Part shown: positions 28,024 through 38,043 of the stretch, in pieces
Layout: every line of letters starts with the position of its first letter
Numbering within the stretch: position 1 is the first letter of the stretch
From: Ralstonia pickettii
GTDB lineage: Bacteria; Pseudomonadota; Gammaproteobacteria; Burkholderiales; Burkholderiaceae
Assembly (NCBI RefSeq): GCF_016466415.2
Contig: NZ_CP066772.2
Location: 1,240,001 to 1,304,000, forward strand
Reading direction: 5' to 3'
Length of the DNA: 64,000 nucleotides
Program-made: the position numbers and the translations under genes
Notes under the pieces: generated by a model
Told to the model about the DNA's origin: nothing
Seen by the model: the letters and a program-made list of their open reading frames with translations, nothing else
Databases searched by the model: none

Positions 28024-29433
28024 TCAACGTCCCAGGCTCGGACGTTTCGGGTCATACGTCCAGCCCGGCACGAGGTATTGCATGGCCATGGCGTCGTCAC
28101 GCGCGCCAGGGCCCAGGGTCTTGTACAGCGTATGGGCCGCCATGACGCGCTCCATGTCGATTTCGATGCCGAGGCCCGGGCGCTCCGGCACGGCCACGTG
28201 GCCGCCCTGGATGCGCGGCGGCTCGCGCGTCAGGCGCTCCTCGGCCTCCTGCCAGATCCAATGCGTATCGATGGCCGTGATGTTGCCCGGTGCGGCGGCG
28301 GCCACATGCGTGAACATGGCCAGCGACACATCGAAGTGGTTGTTGGAATGCGAGCCCCACGTCAGGCCCCACGCGTCGCACAGCTGCGCGACGCGCACGG
28401 AGCCTTGCATGGTCCAGAAATGCGGATCGGCCAACGGAATATCGACTGCCTGCAGCTGCACGGCATGGCCCATCTGACGCCAGTCGGTCGCGATCATGTT
28501 GGTGGCCGTCGGGATGCCGGTGGCGCGCTTGAACTCGGCCATCACCTCGCGGCCCGAATAGCCGGCTTCGGGGCCGCACGGGTCTTCGGCATAGGCCAGC
28601 AGATGGCCTTGGCCCTTGCACAGCGCAATTGCCTCGTTAAGCGACCACGCGCCGTTCGGGTCCAGCGTGACCCGGGCGTGCGGAAAGCGCGCCTTGATGG
28701 CGGCAATCGCTTCCATCTCGTCGGCACCGTGCATCACGCCGCCCTTGAGCTTGAAATCGGCAAAACCGTAACGCGCGGTGGCGGCTTCGGCCAGGCGCGC
28801 GATGGCGTCGGGCGTCATCGCGGCTTCGTGGCGCAGGCGCAGCCAGTCGTCGGTGGCGTTCGCGCCATCCAGATACGGCAGATCGGTCTTGCGACGGTCG
28901 CCCACGTAGAACAGGTACGCGAGCATCGGGGCGCTATCGCGCTGCTGCCCGGCACCGAGCAGCTCTGCCACCGGCACCTCCAGAAACTGGCCAAGCAGAT
29001 CGAGCAGCGCCGCTTCCACCGCCGTGATGACGTTGTCCATGCGCAGGTTGATCTCGTGCGGCTGGCGCAGCACGGCCGCTTCCGAAGCGGAGGTGACCTG
29101 GTGCACTGTCGCTTGATGCGCGGCATCGCCGCCACCGGCCAGCGCGCGGCGAACGTTGTTCAGCACGCCATTGGTACGGCCGATCGATTGACCGACCACC
29201 AGCGGAATCACACGCTCCAGCGCTTGGCGGATGCCCTCCCCGCCCGGCACCTCGCCCACGCCGGTACGCCCGGCGTTGTCCTTCAGGATCACGAGATTGC
29301 GCGTAAAGAACGGAGCATGCGCGCCGCACAGGTTCAGCAGCATGCTGTCGTGGCCCGCGACGGGAATCACCTGCATCTCCGTCACCCGAGGTGTGTGCGT
29401 GCGTGCGCCGGACTCGATCGATTGCAACGTCAC
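28024..29433 (-). CDS. gudD: Glucarate dehydratase
   Basis: GudD converts D-glucarate (and L-idarate) to 5-dehydro-4-deoxyglucarate. The 469-aa enolase-superfamily protein has the capping domain opening ([18 protein letters not shown]), the KxK-type ADFKLKGG, the metal ligand motif VTLDPNGAW, the EDPCG segment, and [14 protein letters not shown] with the catalytic His. Translation starts with a GTG at 29433, 10 nt after a GGGAG site. It is 18 nt after gudP and precedes garD, so both stereoisomeric aldarates feed one product. Confidence 0.95.
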   Translation of the reverse strand: MTLQSIESGARTHTPRVTEMQVIPVAGHDSMLLNLCGAHAPFFTRNLVILKDNAGRTGVGEVPGGEGIRQALERVIPLVVGQSIGRTNGVLNNVRRALAGGGDAAHQATVHQVTSASEAAVLRQPHEINLRMDNVITAVEAALLDLLGQFLEVPVAELLGAGQQRDSAPMLAYLFYVGDRRKTDLPYLDGANATDDWLRLRHEAAMTPDAIARLAEAATARYGFADFKLKGGVMHGADEMEAIAAIKARFPHARVTLDPNGAWSLNEAIALCKGQGHLLAYAEDPCGPEAGYSGREVMAEFKRATGIPTATNMIATDWRQMGHAVQLQAVDIPLADPHFWTMQGSVRVAQLCDAWGLTWGSHSNNHFDVSLAMFTHVAAAAPGNITAIDTHWIWQEAEERLTREPPRIQGGHVAVPERPGLGIEIDMERVMAAHTLYKTLGPGARDDAMAMQYLVPGWTYDPKRPSLGR

Positions 29434-29451
29434 TTACGAGGCTCCCGTGGC

Positions 29452-30804
29452 TTACAGCGGCTTCAGTTCCACACGCTTGATCTCGCCCACCATGAACAGG
29501 TAGCAGACGATGGCGACCAGCGCGTGGATCCCCACGTACACCAGCGCACCGTTGAACGACCCCGTGGTGTTGACGATGTAACCGATGGCGATGGGCGTGG
29601 TGATGCTCGACAGGTTGCCGAACGTGTTCATCAGCGCGCCCGACAAGCCGGCGATCTGCTTGGGCGCCGTATCGGAGTTCACCGCCCAGCCCAGCGCACC
29701 GAGGCCCTTGCCGAAGAACGACAGCGCCATCACCGCCACCACGATGGCCTGCGCGTCGACGTAGTTGCAGATCACCATGGTCATGGAGAGCAGCATGCCC
29801 AGCACGATGGGCACCTTGCGCGCCACCGAAAGCGAGGCACCACGCCGAAGCAGCGCGTCTGAGATGATCCCGCCCAGAATGCCGCCCAGGAAGCCGCACA
29901 CCGCCGGGATCGACGCAACGAAGCCCGCCTTCAGGATCGACATGCCGCGCGCCTGCACCAGATACACCGGGAACCACGTGATGAAAAAGTACGTAAGCGC
30001 ATTGATGCAGTACTGCGCGATGTACACACCCATCAGCATGCGGTTCTGCAGGAGCTGCTTCACGTAGCCGAGCTTCGGGCCCTCGGTCTTGGCCACACCC
30101 GCGCGGTCCATGTTCACCAGGCCGCCGCCGGCTTCGATGTATTCGATTTCGGCACGGTTGACGCCCGGGTGGTCCTTCGGTTCGTGCACGAAGGTTCTCC
30201 ACACGACCGCCATGACGATGCCGATCACGCCCATCACGATAAACACGTGATGCCAGCCGAACGCGTGCACCAGCCACGCCATCAGCGGGGCAAACACCAC
30301 CGTGGCTGCGTACTGCGCAGAGTTGAAGATGGCCGCTGCGGTGCCCCGCTCGTTGGCCGGAAACCACGCCGCCACGATGCGGCTGTTCGCTGGGAAGGAC
30401 GGCGCCTCGGCTGCGCCCACCAGAAAGCGCAGGCAGAACACCATGGCGATGGCGGCGGCGCCGGTAAAGAAGCCGATCGCTCCCTGCGCCAGCGTGAAGA
30501 CCGACCACAGCAGAATGCTGAACGTGTAAACGCGTTTCGAACCGAAGCGGTCGAGCAGCCAGCCGCCCGGAATCTGCGCGATCACATAAGCCCAGCCGAA
30601 CGCCGAAAAAATGTAGCCAAGCGACACGGCATCGATGCCGAGTTCCTTCTGCATGGCCGAGCCGGCAATGGAGATGGTCGCCCGATCGGCGTAATTGATG
30701 GTCGTCACGATAAACAGCATCGCGAGGATCACGAAACGCACGCGGCTCATGCGCTCAGTGCGCGGCACGGCCTGCGCTCCCACTGCGGGGGCCTTGATGT
30801 CCAT
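29452..30804 (-). CDS. gudP: MFS transporter, glucarate/galactarate (GudP-like)
   Basis: The 450-aa product is a 12-TM anion:cation symporter family transporter, with RVRFVILAMLFIVTTINYADRATIS-like opening and the GWAYVIAQIPGGWLLDRFGSKR motif (in pieces). It is directly followed by gudD, as in enteric gudPD. A strong AAGGAGGAG site precedes the ATG at 30804, and an 8-bp hairpin sits just upstream of that site. Import of D-glucarate and galactarate is the likely role, from family and context. Confidence 0.92.
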   Translation of the reverse strand: MDIKAPAVGAQAVPRTERMSRVRFVILAMLFIVTTINYADRATISIAGSAMQKELGIDAVSLGYIFSAFGWAYVIAQIPGGWLLDRFGSKRVYTFSILLWSVFTLAQGAIGFFTGAAAIAMVFCLRFLVGAAEAPSFPANSRIVAAWFPANERGTAAAIFNSAQYAATVVFAPLMAWLVHAFGWHHVFIVMGVIGIVMAVVWRTFVHEPKDHPGVNRAEIEYIEAGGGLVNMDRAGVAKTEGPKLGYVKQLLQNRMLMGVYIAQYCINALTYFFITWFPVYLVQARGMSILKAGFVASIPAVCGFLGGILGGIISDALLRRGASLSVARKVPIVLGMLLSMTMVICNYVDAQAIVVAVMALSFFGKGLGALGWAVNSDTAPKQIAGLSGALMNTFGNLSSITTPIAIGYIVNTTGSFNGALVYVGIHALVAIVCYLFMVGEIKRVELKPL

Positions 30805-30818
30805 CGTCTCCTCCTTGC

Positions 30819-30839
30819 GCCGGCACCAGCCGTGCCGGC
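30819..30839 (-). promoter_or_regulatory. Hairpin just upstream of the gudP ribosome binding site
   Basis: A perfect 8-bp stem, GCCGGCAC / GTGCCGGC, with a 5-nt loop lies at 30819-30839. On the minus strand it ends immediately before the AAGGAGGAG site of gudP. It may stabilise the downstream mRNA or modulate translation. No terminator T-run follows on this strand. Confidence 0.5.
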
Positions 30840-30849
30840 AGGATCAAGT

Positions 30850-30887
30850 CGCCGGGTCCTGTGCGGCCCGGCGTGTTGTTTTTTTCT
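30850..30887 (+). terminator. Rho-independent terminator in plus orientation inside a minus-strand cluster
   Basis: CGCCGGG (30850-30856) pairs with CCCGGCG (30867-30873) across a 10-nt loop and is followed by a T-rich run with seven consecutive Ts (30879-30885) on the plus strand. Both flanking genes are read leftward, so this terminator faces against the operon. Confidence 0.7.
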
Positions 30888-30904
30888 AATCGACTGCTAC
30901 GGCT

Positions 30905-32476
30905 TCACGCCCAGCTTCCATCCACCAGACGGCGGAGCTTCAGCGGGTTGCCGTCTTGCAGCGCTTCGGGCAACAGTTCGGCCGGCAGATCCTGGTAGCA
31001 CACCGGGCGCAGGAAGCGTTCGATGGCCGCCGTGCCGACCGAAGTCGTGCGTGCATCCGTCGTTGCCGGCCACGGCCCGCCGTGCACCATGGCGTGGCAC
31101 ACCTCAACACCGGTTGGCCAGCCATTGGCCAGAATGCGCCCCGCCTTGCGTTCCAGAATCGGCAGCAGCGAACGCGCGATCGCCGTGTCGCCCGCATCCA
31201 GATGCAGCGTGGCCGTCAGCTGGCCTTCAAGCGATTCGGCAAGCGCCCGCAACTCGTCCGCATCGCGGCAGCGCACGACGAGGCCGGTGGCGCCGAAGAT
31301 CTCGTCGTGCAACGCCGGTTGCGCCTGGAAGCTCTTCGCATCGGTGATGTAGAAGCCGGCTTGCCCGCGGTTGGGTTCGTCGCTGTCTTGGCCGCGTGCA
31401 ACGCAGCGCACGTTGGCCTCGGAGGCCAGCTTGTCGACGCCACGTGTGTAGGCGCTGTGGATGCCTGCGGTGAGCATCGGCTGCGCAGCCACGCCGCCCA
31501 TGGCCGCAGCGGCGGCCGCCTCAAAGGCATCCAGCTCCGGCCCGTCGATGGCGAGCAGCAGGCCCGGGTTCGTACAGAACTGGCCCGCACCCATCGTCAG
31601 CGACGCCACGTACTGCTGACCCAGCGCAGCAGCACGCTTGGCCAGTGCATCGGGCAGCAGGAATACGGGGTTGATGGCGCTCAACTCGCCATATACCGGA
31701 ATCGGCTGCGGACGCGCCTGCGCAATGCGCAGCAGCGCCTGACCGCCTGCACGCGAGCCTGTAAAGCCCACTGCCTGAATATGCGGATCCGCCACCAGTG
31801 CGCCCGCCACATCGTTGTCCGCCAGGATGAGCGAGAACACGCCTTCCGGCAGCCCACACTGCGCCACCGCCGCTTGAATGGCGCGGCCCACGAGTTCGGA
31901 CGTACCCGGGTGTGCCGGATGCGCCTTCACGACCACCGGGCAACCGGCGGCCAGCGCCGACGCGGTATCTCCACCCGCCACCGAAAACGCCAGCGGGAAG
32001 TTGCTCGCGCCGAACACGGCGACGGGCCCCAGCGCAATGCGGCGCATGCGCAGGTCCGAGCGCGGCAACGGCTTGCGTTCGGGCAGAGCCGAATCCAGGC
32101 GTGCGCCCACGGCATCACCGGCACGCACCACGCTTGCAAACAAGCGCAGCTGATTGCACGTGCGGCCGCGCTCGCCTTCCAGGCGCGGACGCGGCAATGC
32201 CGATTCGGCCATCGCGCGCTCGATCAAGGCATCGCCCAGCGCTTCGATCTGGCTGGCGATGGCTTCCAGAAAGGCTGCACGGGTTTCCGGCGCGGTTTCG
32301 CGGTAAACGTCAAAAGCCGCGGCGGCCAGTTCAGCGGCACGCGCGGCCTCGGCCTTGGAGGCCAGGGTGAATTCAGGTTCGAGCCATTCCCCGGTGGCGG
32401 GGTTCATGGCGCGAACCTTGCCGGCACCACCCGCCACGCGGGCAGCACCCAACAACAGTTCGCCGCTCAGTTGCAT
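30905..32476 (-). CDS. 2,5-dioxovalerate (2-oxoglutarate semialdehyde) dehydrogenase
   Basis: This NADP-type aldehyde dehydrogenase makes 2-oxoglutarate, the last step of the pathway. The 523-aa product has the ALDH fold with GASNFPLAF, the cofactor Lys184 in [20 protein letters not shown], the general base Glu264 in [10 protein letters not shown], and the catalytic Cys301 in [10 protein letters not shown]. Those motifs are typical of the KGSA dehydrogenase subgroup. It follows kdgD by 27 nt and is separated from gudP by 100 nt containing two hairpins. Confidence 0.92.
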   Translation of the reverse strand: MQLSGELLLGAARVAGGAGKVRAMNPATGEWLEPEFTLASKAEAARAAELAAAAFDVYRETAPETRAAFLEAIASQIEALGDALIERAMAESALPRPRLEGERGRTCNQLRLFASVVRAGDAVGARLDSALPERKPLPRSDLRMRRIALGPVAVFGASNFPLAFSVAGGDTASALAAGCPVVVKAHPAHPGTSELVGRAIQAAVAQCGLPEGVFSLILADNDVAGALVADPHIQAVGFTGSRAGGQALLRIAQARPQPIPVYGELSAINPVFLLPDALAKRAAALGQQYVASLTMGAGQFCTNPGLLLAIDGPELDAFEAAAAAAMGGVAAQPMLTAGIHSAYTRGVDKLASEANVRCVARGQDSDEPNRGQAGFYITDAKSFQAQPALHDEIFGATGLVVRCRDADELRALAESLEGQLTATLHLDAGDTAIARSLLPILERKAGRILANGWPTGVEVCHAMVHGGPWPATTDARTTSVGTAAIERFLRPVCYQDLPAELLPEALQDGNPLKLRRLVDGSWA

Positions 32477-32503
32477 AAGGATTCCTTGTGTTTTCGGTTG
32501 CGC

Positions 32504-33442
32504 TCAGGCCGCCAGCTTTTCCACTTCGGCAACGCGCGACACCAACGCCGACAGTTCTGCAATCTCGGCGTCGGTCAGGTCGGTCAACGGAGCACGGACC
32601 GGACCTGCGTCACGGCCGATGACCTTCATACCGGCCTTGACGATCGACACCGCATAGCCGCGCTTACGGTTGCGCAGCTGGATGTACGGCAGCACGAACT
32701 CGTTGAGCATCTTGTAGACCTTGGCATTGTCGAACGCGCGCACGGCGGCGTAGAACTCTAGCGCGAACTTGGGCACGAAGTTGAAGATGGCCGACGAATA
32801 CGTCGTCACGCCCATCGTCAGGTACGGCAGCGCAAAGGTTTCGGCCGTCGGCAGGCCGCCGACATAGGTAAAGCGGTCGCCCAGGCGGGCGTAAATGCGC
32901 GTCATCAGTTCCAGATCGCCCACGCCATCCTTGAAGCCGACCAGGTTCGGGCAGCGGTCTGCCAGGCGTTCCAGGTGGTTCTCGTCGAGGACCTGGTTGG
33001 CGCGGTTGTAGACGATCACGCCGAGCTTGGTCGATTTGCAGACCTGCTCCACGTGAGCGGCCACGCCGTCGGCAGAGGCTTCGGTCAGGTACGGCGGCAG
33101 CAGCAGGATGCCGTCGGCGCCGGCAGCTTCTGCGGCTTTGCTGTATTCGATCGATTCGGCCGTGCCGCGGCCGGCCGGGGCGATCACCGGAATCTTGCCG
33201 GCGGTTTCAGCCACGGCAGCACGCACCACGCGGTCCGTCTCGGCTGCGGTGAGCGAGAAGAATTCGCCCGTGCCGCCCGCGGCAAACAGGCCGGCGGCCT
33301 CGTGGCTGAACAGCCAGCTGAGGTTGGCGCGATACGCGGCCTCGTCGAACGACAGATCCGACGCCTTGAAGTGCGTGATCGGAAAGGACAGCAGACCGGA
33401 GCCAATCTGTTGGGCAAATTCTTTAGGGCTGTATCGGGACAT
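32504..33442 (-). CDS. kdgD: 5-dehydro-4-deoxyglucarate dehydratase
   Basis: This enzyme dehydrates and decarboxylates 5-dehydro-4-deoxyglucarate to 2-oxoglutarate semialdehyde. The 312-aa product is a DapA-superfamily TIM barrel with the opening [19 protein letters not shown] at 56-64, the catalytic Tyr145 in VIVYNRANQ and the Schiff-base Lys171 in [10 protein letters not shown]. It is the first gene of the leftward cluster, nearest to the divergent regulator, so its promoter probably drives at least kdgD and the semialdehyde dehydrogenase. Confidence 0.95.
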   Translation of the reverse strand: MSRYSPKEFAQQIGSGLLSFPITHFKASDLSFDEAAYRANLSWLFSHEAAGLFAAGGTGEFFSLTAAETDRVVRAAVAETAGKIPVIAPAGRGTAESIEYSKAAEAAGADGILLLPPYLTEASADGVAAHVEQVCKSTKLGVIVYNRANQVLDENHLERLADRCPNLVGFKDGVGDLELMTRIYARLGDRFTYVGGLPTAETFALPYLTMGVTTYSSAIFNFVPKFALEFYAAVRAFDNAKVYKMLNEFVLPYIQLRNRKRGYAVSIVKAGMKVIGRDAGPVRAPLTDLTDAEIAELSALVSRVAEVEKLAA

Positions 33443-33482
33443 GTCTCGCTCGTGATGAATGCGTGTTGTTGGTGAGCGAATT

Positions 33483-33504
33483 CTTGCATCGGGATCGATT
33501 CAAG
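33483..33504. promoter_or_regulatory. Inverted-repeat operator candidate A
   Basis: CTTGCATCG (33483-33491) and CGATTCAAG (33496-33504) form an inverted repeat with 8 of 9 arm positions matching and a 4-nt centre. It lies 41-62 nt upstream of the kdgD ATG, where a regulator could contact RNA polymerase. Its arms recur in site B at 33717-33744. Confidence 0.6.
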
Positions 33505-33528
33505 TCCAAGCCAACTAATAACTCGATT

Positions 33529-33545
33529 AATACAGAATTTGTATT
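33529..33545. promoter_or_regulatory. LysR-type box upstream of kdgD
   Basis: AATACA (33529-33534) and TGTATT (33540-33545) form a perfect 6-bp dyad with a 5-nt centre, containing the ATAC-N7-GTAT (T-N11-A) pattern typical of LysR-family sites. A related ATACAG...TTTGAAT sequence at 33764-33778 lies just before the LysR gene. Confidence 0.55.
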
Positions 33546-33716
33546 GATACAGGGTCTTCCCTGAGTCGACGATGGGGATGCTGCGGCTGCACGTGGCGGC
33601 TGGCTGCGCCGGCTCATCGCCGCGTCACACGGCGCCCTCGGCCTCCACGTAAAAAGCGCATGCCCAAAGTGAAAGTCCGCTATTTGCCGCGCCGATGCGC
33701 TAAGACCGAGCCGATT

Positions 33717-33744
33717 CTTGCATCGGCGATCTTTCCGATTCAAG
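33717..33744. promoter_or_regulatory. Inverted-repeat operator candidate B
   Basis: CTTGCATCGG (33717-33726) and CCGATTCAAG (33735-33744) form an inverted repeat with 9 of 10 arm positions matching and an 8-nt centre. It is 37 nt upstream of the LysR start and shares both arms with site A. A further half-site, TTGAATCG, occupies 33773-33780, directly before the ATG, which fits autoregulation. Confidence 0.6.
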
Positions 33745-33780
33745 ATAAGCACTGACTCTATCCATACAGTTTTTGAATCG

Positions 33781-34677
33781 ATGTTTGAACTCAGCCAACT
33801 CCGCTGCTTTGTTGCCGTGGCCGAAGAGCTGCACTTTGGGCGCGCGGCAGAACGCCTGCACATGACCCAGCCGCCGCTGTCGCGCCAGGTGCGGCTGCTC
33901 GAACATCAGGTCGGTACGGCACTGCTGGAACGCAACAGCCGCTCGGTCAAGCTGACGGCGGCCGGGCGCAGTTTTCTACCCGATGCGTCTCGCATCCTGC
34001 GCTTGGCGGACGAAGCTGCGGCCACGGCCCGGCGCGTGGCGACGGGGGCTGCCGGGCAATTGGCGATCGGCTTTACCGCGTCGGTCGGCTATGGGAAGTT
34101 GCCTTCGCTGGTGAGCGCCGTGCGGGCGGCTTCACCGGGCGTGCGGCTGACGCTCAAGGAGATGGTGAGCGGCGCGCAGCTCTCGGCGCTGGATGCGCGC
34201 GAGATCGACGTGGGCCTGCTGCGCCCGCCGGTGGAGCACGGCGAGCTGATTGCCGTGCCGTGCTCGCAGGAAGCGCTGGTGATCGCCCTTCCGGAAGCCG
34301 TGGCCGACAGTTGGCCGCAACGCCCCAGCCTGCGCGACTGCGAGGGCCAGCCGCTGCTGATGTATTCCCCATACGAGGCGCGCTATTTCCACCAGATGGT
34401 CAGCAGCCTGCTGGAGCGCGCGGAGGTGCTGCCCGACATCGTTGAATACGTCAGCCAGATCCACTCGATGCTGGCGCTGGTGCGTGCCGGCATCGGCGTA
34501 GCGCTCATTCCCGCAGCGGCGGCCATGCTGCACTTCGAGGGCGTCGTCTATCGCCCGGTACGCACCACGCCGGCCAAGCCGGTTGAACTGTGGATGGCCT
34601 ATCGCAAGGACAACGACAACCCCGTGTTCAACCTGCTCAAGACGGTGCTGCACAACACTCTTGCCGAGGGGCGCTGA
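33781..34677 (+). CDS. LysR-family regulator of the uronate/aldarate cluster
   Basis: The product is 298 aa from the ATG at 33781; a longer reading frame starts at 33718, but it would run through operator B. The N-terminal winged helix-turn-helix (FELSQLRCFVAVAEELHFGRAAERLHMTQPPLSRQ, in pieces) precedes the co-inducer domain, which starts near residue 90 (LAIGFTASVGYG). It is divergent from kdgD and is probably its activator, with an aldarate or pathway intermediate as inducer. That ligand is inferred from position alone. Confidence 0.88.
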   Translation: MFELSQLRCFVAVAEELHFGRAAERLHMTQPPLSRQVRLLEHQVGTALLERNSRSVKLTAAGRSFLPDASRILRLADEAAATARRVATGAAGQLAIGFTASVGYGKLPSLVSAVRAASPGVRLTLKEMVSGAQLSALDAREIDVGLLRPPVEHGELIAVPCSQEALVIALPEAVADSWPQRPSLRDCEGQPLLMYSPYEARYFHQMVSSLLERAEVLPDIVEYVSQIHSMLALVRAGIGVALIPAAAAMLHFEGVVYRPVRTTPAKPVELWMAYRKDNDNPVFNLLKTVLHNTLAEGR

Positions 34678-34732
34678 ATTCACCCGGCACCGCATTTGCT
34701 GAAGCCATGGCGATCCCGACCCGGAGACCGCC

Positions 34733-35098
34733 ATGCCGAAAACACCCCAGAACATTCCACGCACCGCCCTGTGGCTCGCCGCGGCGGCAATAGGCCTGAC
34801 GGTGGTTGCTTTGCCGCATCCCGCCCACGGCAAACTGCCGCCGCCCACGCCGGCTGAGCAAGCCGCCGCTGCCCGGCAGGCCGAGACCGAGCGCGCCCAG
34901 AAAGCACAGGAGCAGGCCCAGCTGACCGCAGTGCAGGACCGTCTGGCGGCGCGCTTTGGCAAGGGCGGCAACAACGCGCCAGACGCCGTCACGCCGGTCG
35001 CCAACCTGCCCAAGAACGTCGCAGAAGCGCCGGGTACGGCGGGCCCGCATGGCGGCTCGCGGCCGAGCGCGGAATCCCATTCGGGCAACGCCCGCTAG
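34733..35098 (+). CDS. Small predicted periplasmic protein
   Basis: The 121-aa product has a signal peptide (hydrophobic ALWLAAAAIGLTVVA, then an AHG cleavage region) and a mature part that is Ala/Gln/Pro-rich with a short charged helix (AEQAAAARQAETERAQKAQEQ in pieces). No domain is recognised. Its TAG stop at 35096-35098 shares the CTAG palindrome with the stop of the convergent binding-protein gene. It begins 55 nt after the LysR gene and could be co-transcribed with it. The product is probably real, given the signal peptide and codon bias, but its function is unknown. Confidence 0.6.
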   Translation: MPKTPQNIPRTALWLAAAAIGLTVVALPHPAHGKLPPPTPAEQAAAARQAETERAQKAQEQAQLTAVQDRLAARFGKGGNNAPDAVTPVANLPKNVAEAPGTAGPHGGSRPSAESHSGNAR

Positions 35099-36036
35099 GC
35101 AACCAGCGGAAACCCCGTGTCAAACGTGGTGGCCACTTCCAGCCGCTGTTTGAGCAGACCCACCTTCACGTAGAAATCGGCCGTGCGCTGCTGCTCGGCA
35201 ATGAGCTGCGGATCGATGGCGCGCCACACGGTCTGCCGCCGCGCAAACTGCAGCCGCGCGGCCTCCGGCGCAATGCCGATGATGCGGGCCAGCGTGACTG
35301 AAAAGCTATCGACATGCTGATACGACCACACCTGCGCGCGCACCACGCGCTGCAGGAAATCGCCCAGTGCGTCGCGCTTGGCGGCCAGAGCCGCGTCGGT
35401 CGCCGCCAGGTAGCTGAGTCCCGACCACAACCCGCGTCCGTTGACCAGCACGCGCGCGTGCTTGGCCGTTTCGGCCATCGCGGTGTAAGGCTCCCACGTT
35501 GACCACGCATCGATCGAACCGTTGACCAGCGCAAGCTTGGCATCCGCAGGCGGCAGAAAACGGAAGTTGGCGTCGTCCGGGCCCAGCCCTGCAGATTCCA
35601 ACGCCTTGAGCGCCACGAAATGCCCGATCGACCCGCGGTTTGTGCCGATCGACTTGCCTTTCAGATCCGCGGCGGTGTTCAGCGGAGAGTCCGGCCGCAC
35701 CAGCACCGCCGTGCCGTATGGGTCGGATCGGTTGGCGCCGATCAGTTTGATCCGTGTGCCCGCCGCCAGGGCAAAGATGGCTGGTGCATCCCCAATGGGG
35801 CCCAAGTCGACGGCGCCTGCATTGAGCGCTTCGGCCAGCGGTGCGGCCGCCGGAAATTCGGTCCATTGGATGTCGTACGACACGCCTTTGAGCGCGTCGG
35901 CGGCTTCGAGCAGCGCGCGCAGTCCGCCCTTCTGGTCACCAGCCTTGAGCACGATGCGGGGTTGCGCGATGGACAAGGCAGGCGCGGCAGCGAGTGCCAG
36001 CGTGGATTGCAGAAAACGTCGTCGATGTTGCGGCAT
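35095..36036 (-). CDS. ABC transporter substrate-binding protein, sulfonate/taurine type (SsuA-like), first of two
   Basis: The 313-aa product is a periplasmic binding protein of the SsuA/TauA (NMT1-like) class. A signal sequence (RRRFLQSTLALAAAPALSIA, Tat-like with RRRF) precedes the mature domain with the typical LNAGAVDLGPIGDAPAIFALAAGTR-like segment (in pieces) and GSIDAWSTWEPYTAMAE. It is the last gene of the leftward sulfur operon, 25 nt after the cytochrome gene. A second, different binding protein is encoded upstream at 39118-40125. Confidence 0.87.
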   Translation of the reverse strand: MPQHRRRFLQSTLALAAAPALSIAQPRIVLKAGDQKGGLRALLEAADALKGVSYDIQWTEFPAAAPLAEALNAGAVDLGPIGDAPAIFALAAGTRIKLIGANRSDPYGTAVLVRPDSPLNTAADLKGKSIGTNRGSIGHFVALKALESAGLGPDDANFRFLPPADAKLALVNGSIDAWSTWEPYTAMAETAKHARVLVNGRGLWSGLSYLAATDAALAAKRDALGDFLQRVVRAQVWSYQHVDSFSVTLARIIGIAPEAARLQFARRQTVWRAIDPQLIAEQQRTADFYVKVGLLKQRLEVATTFDTGFPLVA

Positions 36037-36061
36037 GGTGATGGAGCGATGCGGTCGAGGG

Positions 36062-37228
36062 TCAATGAATGAAACCGCCTTTCACATAGCGCACCGGTTC
36101 GGCGTCCATGCGGGCGATCAAGGCGTCGAGGCCGCTTGTGCTGCGGGCGGTTCCGCGGGCGGCCGAGGTGCACAGGAAGTCAGCATCGGACCACGTGGTG
36201 CCCGGTGCGCCGCGTGCGCGCAACCACCCGTTGCGGTCGGCCAGCAACTGCGTGCCGGAGAACGCTTGCGGCGCGGCACCGGCAATGGTGGCGAAGACGC
36301 TCCAGGCGTCGGCACCTTCAGCCACACAGCGCGCCTCAAACGCGCGGGTTGGCGGTGGCAACGTGCCATCCGGCGTGATGAGCAATGTCTGGAAACGCGG
36401 GTCTTCCAGCGGGATGCCGGCTCTCGATGCCGCATCCACCGCCACCACCCTCACGCGTTGGCCGTTGCGCCACGTCGCCAAGGATTGAGTCGGCGCATCC
36501 CCGCAACGCACGGGCAGCGCCGGCAGCGCCACAGGTAGTGGCCAGCCGCCGGCACGCACGCCACCACTCGCTGCCAGCACCTTCATCGCGTCGAGCACCG
36601 CCCAGATATCGGCGTCGCTCAATCGATCGGCAAATGCAGGCATGGTGGACGCGCCTTGTGTATCGACCATGCCGTGAGCGATGTGCCAGAACAGTTCGCC
36701 ATCGGGATGACGGCCAAGCAATGGGCCGACCACCGTGGGCGGCCAGCGCCTGGGCGTGGCTGCCAAGGGGCCTTCGCCTCGGCCATCTGCGCCGTGGCAG
36801 CTTGCACAGACCGCGTTGTAGATGCGCGTGCCCTGCGTGATGGATGCCACCGAAAATGCCGTCGGGCTGACATGGAAACTCGTCGGCACGGCGGGCGCGA
36901 GCACAACCGCCGACGGCCACGGCGCCACCACAAGCAGGCCCGCCGCGACGCCGGATGACACCGGCCGCCACCGCCGCACGAGCACGGCGATCACGACGGC
37001 CACCAACGCGAGCATCAAGGCAATCAGCGTCAGGCCAAGCTGCCGCGCTTGCCCAAGGTCAATCAACAGGGTTTCGCCCGCGATGCGCACGTCCCACGGC
37101 CATGCTGGCTGCCCGTGCGCCTCGCCTGTCAGCCCAAGCGTGTGCAGCAGCACCAGCACGCCGTGCTGCGCCCATTGCAGAAAGCCAAGCAATGCGTTGA
37201 GCCAGACCGTCGCTTCCGGTCCGCTCAT
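36062..37228 (-). CDS. Membrane-anchored cytochrome c family protein embedded in a sulfonate ABC operon
   Basis: The 388-aa product has two or three N-terminal membrane segments (about residues 65-85 and 92-115), followed by a c-type heme domain with CASCH at 141-145 and a likely axial Met in STMPAF near residue 193. A C-terminal domain of about 170 residues has a thioredoxin/SCO-like feel (RFQTLLITPDGTLPPPTRAFEARC, in pieces) but no clear CxxC. The heme domain should face the periplasm. It sits 14 nt after the ATPase gene and 25 nt before a binding protein, an unusual place for a cytochrome. Role unknown; electron transfer linked to sulfur-compound oxidation is a guess. Confidence 0.75.
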   Translation of the reverse strand: MSGPEATVWLNALLGFLQWAQHGVLVLLHTLGLTGEAHGQPAWPWDVRIAGETLLIDLGQARQLGLTLIALMLALVAVVIAVLVRRWRPVSSGVAAGLLVVAPWPSAVVLAPAVPTSFHVSPTAFSVASITQGTRIYNAVCASCHGADGRGEGPLAATPRRWPPTVVGPLLGRHPDGELFWHIAHGMVDTQGASTMPAFADRLSDADIWAVLDAMKVLAASGGVRAGGWPLPVALPALPVRCGDAPTQSLATWRNGQRVRVVAVDAASRAGIPLEDPRFQTLLITPDGTLPPPTRAFEARCVAEGADAWSVFATIAGAAPQAFSGTQLLADRNGWLRARGAPGTTWSDADFLCTSAARGTARSTSGLDALIARMDAEPVRYVKGGFIH

Positions 37229-37242
37229 GATGGTGCCGCCAT

Positions 37243-38036
<794 letters not shown>

Positions 38037-38043
<7 letters not shown>

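Larger units (their letters stand above)
33443..33780. promoter_or_regulatory. Divergent promoter region between kdgD and its LysR regulator
   Basis: This 338-nt non-coding region holds two related inverted repeats, two LysR-type boxes (annotated below) and the promoters for both directions. The middle part (33,560-33,700) is GC-rich and I see nothing specific in it. A small open frame at 33,423-33,863 on the minus strand crosses the whole region and the regulator start and is not believable as a gene. Confidence 0.75.

Noticed and set aside
35095-35098. Overlapping stops of convergent genes as a possible assembly error
   Set aside because: The CTAG palindrome simply gives a TAG stop on both strands; both frames are intact up to it.
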